Positions 7,248 through 8,099 of a DNA stretch of 8,099 bases are shown here, piece after piece (the stretch's first letter is position 1; each line of letters starts with the position of its first letter). Origin of the DNA: JADDRA01 sp038233555. GTDB lineage: Bacteria; Actinomycetota; Acidimicrobiia; Acidimicrobiales; CADCSY01. The notes below the pieces were generated by a model. That model did not search any database and had not been told where the DNA came from. It saw nothing but the letters and a program-made list of their open reading frames with translations. The position numbers and the translations under genes are program-made. Where the stretch lies: positions 1-8,099 of the forward strand of contig JBBSLT010000107.1 of the NCBI GenBank assembly GCA_038233555.1, in the 5' to 3' direction.

Positions 7248-7415
7248 CGGACAGGACGATTCCCGACTGACCTGAAGGGATCGCTGCCCCTCTTTCAACC
7301 CATCGACCCGGGACGGCAACGGCTGAAGCGACGATGTGGCGTCGGATTGGCTTCGAAACGGTGACGCTTCCCCCCCTGGCTCAAGGCCCCGCCAGCCTTA
7401 TCCGAAGCAGGAGCC
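7248..7415 (+). promoter_or_regulatory. Structured leader region before the CAP-domain gene
   Basis: This is 168 bp between the ferredoxin stop and the next ATG. It contains a two-part hairpin, GAAGC-GACG (7325-7333) with CGTC (7340-7343) and GCTTC (7350-7354). A second copy of GCTTC, preceded by GAC, lies at 7363-7370 and could compete for the same arm. A further hairpin is CTGGC/GCCAG (7376-7380 with 7391-7395), just ahead of the ribosome binding site. No TANNNT box was seen, so transcription may read through from the ferredoxin or use another sigma factor. No known riboswitch could be matched by eye. Confidence 0.35.
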
Positions 7416-8099
7416 ATGCTCTCTCGCCTTCGGTGGGTCCTGGCCGCGTCGGTCCTGGCTCTTCCCCTCATGCTCATCGCTCCGCTACCCGCCAACGCCC
7501 AGACGTGCGAGCTGTTGAGCCAGCTCGGTGTTTGCAGCCCGTCGGGGTCAGGAGTGAGGTACAACCCCGACGGGACCATCAGCCTGCCTGGTACACCCGC
7601 TGGGGCGCCATCGCTGTCTCCGCCTCCATCTGTCCCCACGCTGCTTCCTCAAGCCGCCTTCCACCTGCTCGACCTGGCCAACCAGGAGCGTGCGCGGGTG
7701 GGAGCGCCGAAGCTCGTCTTCCGCGACGACGTGGTGCGGTTGGCCACCGTCCACACCCAGAAGATGCTGGGCAGCGGTGGGGGCATCTTCCACAACCTGG
7801 ACCTATTGACCGAGCCGCTGCGCAACGTCCTCGGGGCGCTGACGGTGGGCGAGAACGTCGGCTGGAGCACCCATCTCGAGGACCTGCACCCCCGGCTCAT
7901 GGCCAGCCCGGCGCATCGGGCCGCCCTGTTGGACCCCCGCTTCACCGTCGCCGGCTTTGCCGTCATGCAGGACACCGACGGGCTGTACTACGTCACCCAG
8001 GACTTCGTCCAGCCCTCGGGAGCGACACCGCCACCTGCCGCCTCTCCGCCGCCGCCACCGCCGCCACCGCCACCTCCGCCCGGTGACGCCGGCCCGGCC
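7416..8099 (+). CDS. Secreted CAP/SCP-domain protein with polyproline tail (partial, runs off window end)
   Basis: Extracytoplasmic protein of the CAP (CRISP/antigen 5/PR-1) superfamily; 228 codons are visible with no stop. A Sec signal peptide covers residues 1-28 (SRLR, hydrophobic core 7-23, predicted cleavage after Ala26-Asn27-Ala28). A Cys31/Cys40 pair and a Pro/Ser-rich linker (about 57-78) follow. The CAP domain spans about 80-198: LLDLANQERARVGAPKL (84-100), His126 in FHN, Glu146 in GENVGW, His167 in SPAHRAALLDPRFT (164-177), and YYVTQDF at its end. The conserved His/Glu/His set of the CAP cavity is therefore kept. After that comes a Pro-rich tail with twelve consecutive prolines (211-222; bases 8046-8081). 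AGGAG (7409-7413) is only two bases from the ATG, a short spacing that may lower translation. Bacterial CAP proteins often occur in the cell envelope; the molecular activity here is unknown. Confidence 0.9.
   Translation, partial: MLSRLRWVLAASVLALPLMLIAPLPANAQTCELLSQLGVCSPSGSGVRYNPDGTISLPGTPAGAPSLSPPPSVPTLLPQAAFHLLDLANQERARVGAPKLVFRDDVVRLATVHTQKMLGSGGGIFHNLDLLTEPLRNVLGALTVGENVGWSTHLEDLHPRLMASPAHRAALLDPRFTVAGFAVMQDTDGLYYVTQDFVQPSGATPPPAASPPPPPPPPPPPPGDAGPA

Noticed and set aside
6855..7319. Upstream extension of the thiN frame on the minus strand
   Set aside because: It is antisense to the ferredoxin, and the kinase fold starts just after the ATG at 6854.
7248..7415. Cyclic-di-AMP (ydaO-type) or cyclic-di-GMP riboswitch
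   Set aside because: A loose likeness (CCCGCCAGCC near the 3' side, GATCGCTG near the 5' side) was noted, but the GGGGTGAATC-like core of ydaO and the GCAAAGC and GGGTTACC-like elements of the cyclic-di-GMP class are missing.
7334..8086. Plus-strand frame of 250 codons overlapping the CAP gene
   Set aside because: It is the wrong frame. The frame from 7416 gives a clean signal peptide and all CAP motifs.

Overview
The window reads as a chromosomal segment from a high-GC Gram-positive bacterium of the Actinomycetota. A deep lineage such as Acidimicrobiia is plausible, but that placement is inference. The evidence is the strong G/C bias at third codon positions, a Rho factor with a long Arg/Gly/Asp/Ser-rich insertion of the actinobacterial kind, the rho-rpmE gene order, GTG starts and probable leaderless genes. 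No tRNA, rRNA, CRISPR array, insertion sequence, integrase or defence gene was found. Most of the window is housekeeping.

Minus-strand block, 1-3064: read in the direction of transcription this is nfuA (Fe-S cluster carrier, A-type plus Nfu domains), then rho, then rpmE (ribosomal protein L31, cut by the window start). rho has its own good -35/-10 promoter just after nfuA and a predicted leader of about 245 nt. Only 28 nt separate rho from rpmE, so these two are probably co-transcribed.

Plus-strand block, 3111-5279: a CrtI/PYROXD2-type FAD oxidoreductase lies divergent from nfuA with only 46 bp between them. Nine bases after it comes an uncharacterised 246-aa His-rich protein. Its C-terminal half looks like the HypC/HupF hydrogenase-maturation barrel, including the spacing of the key Cys. 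This is the most interesting coding observation here. A 184-bp gap full of inverted repeats follows.

Small-gene region, 5464-6217: two short plus-strand genes of unknown function (122 and 84 aa). The second has a recognisable promoter, a Shine-Dalgarno site and a GTG start. Its 3' end overlaps by 41 bp the 3' end of the convergent thiamine diphosphokinase gene.

Right end, 6177-8099: thiamine diphosphokinase on the minus strand; divergent from it a single-cluster ferredoxin with a Cys-x2-Asp-x2-Cys motif and an internal insertion; then a 168-bp structured leader; then a secreted CAP/SCP-domain protein with a polyproline tail that runs off the window.

Several genes touch iron-sulfur or redox chemistry (nfuA, the ferredoxin, the flavoprotein, the HypC-like protein), but they sit in different transcription units. 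Nothing in the sequence shows that they form one system.
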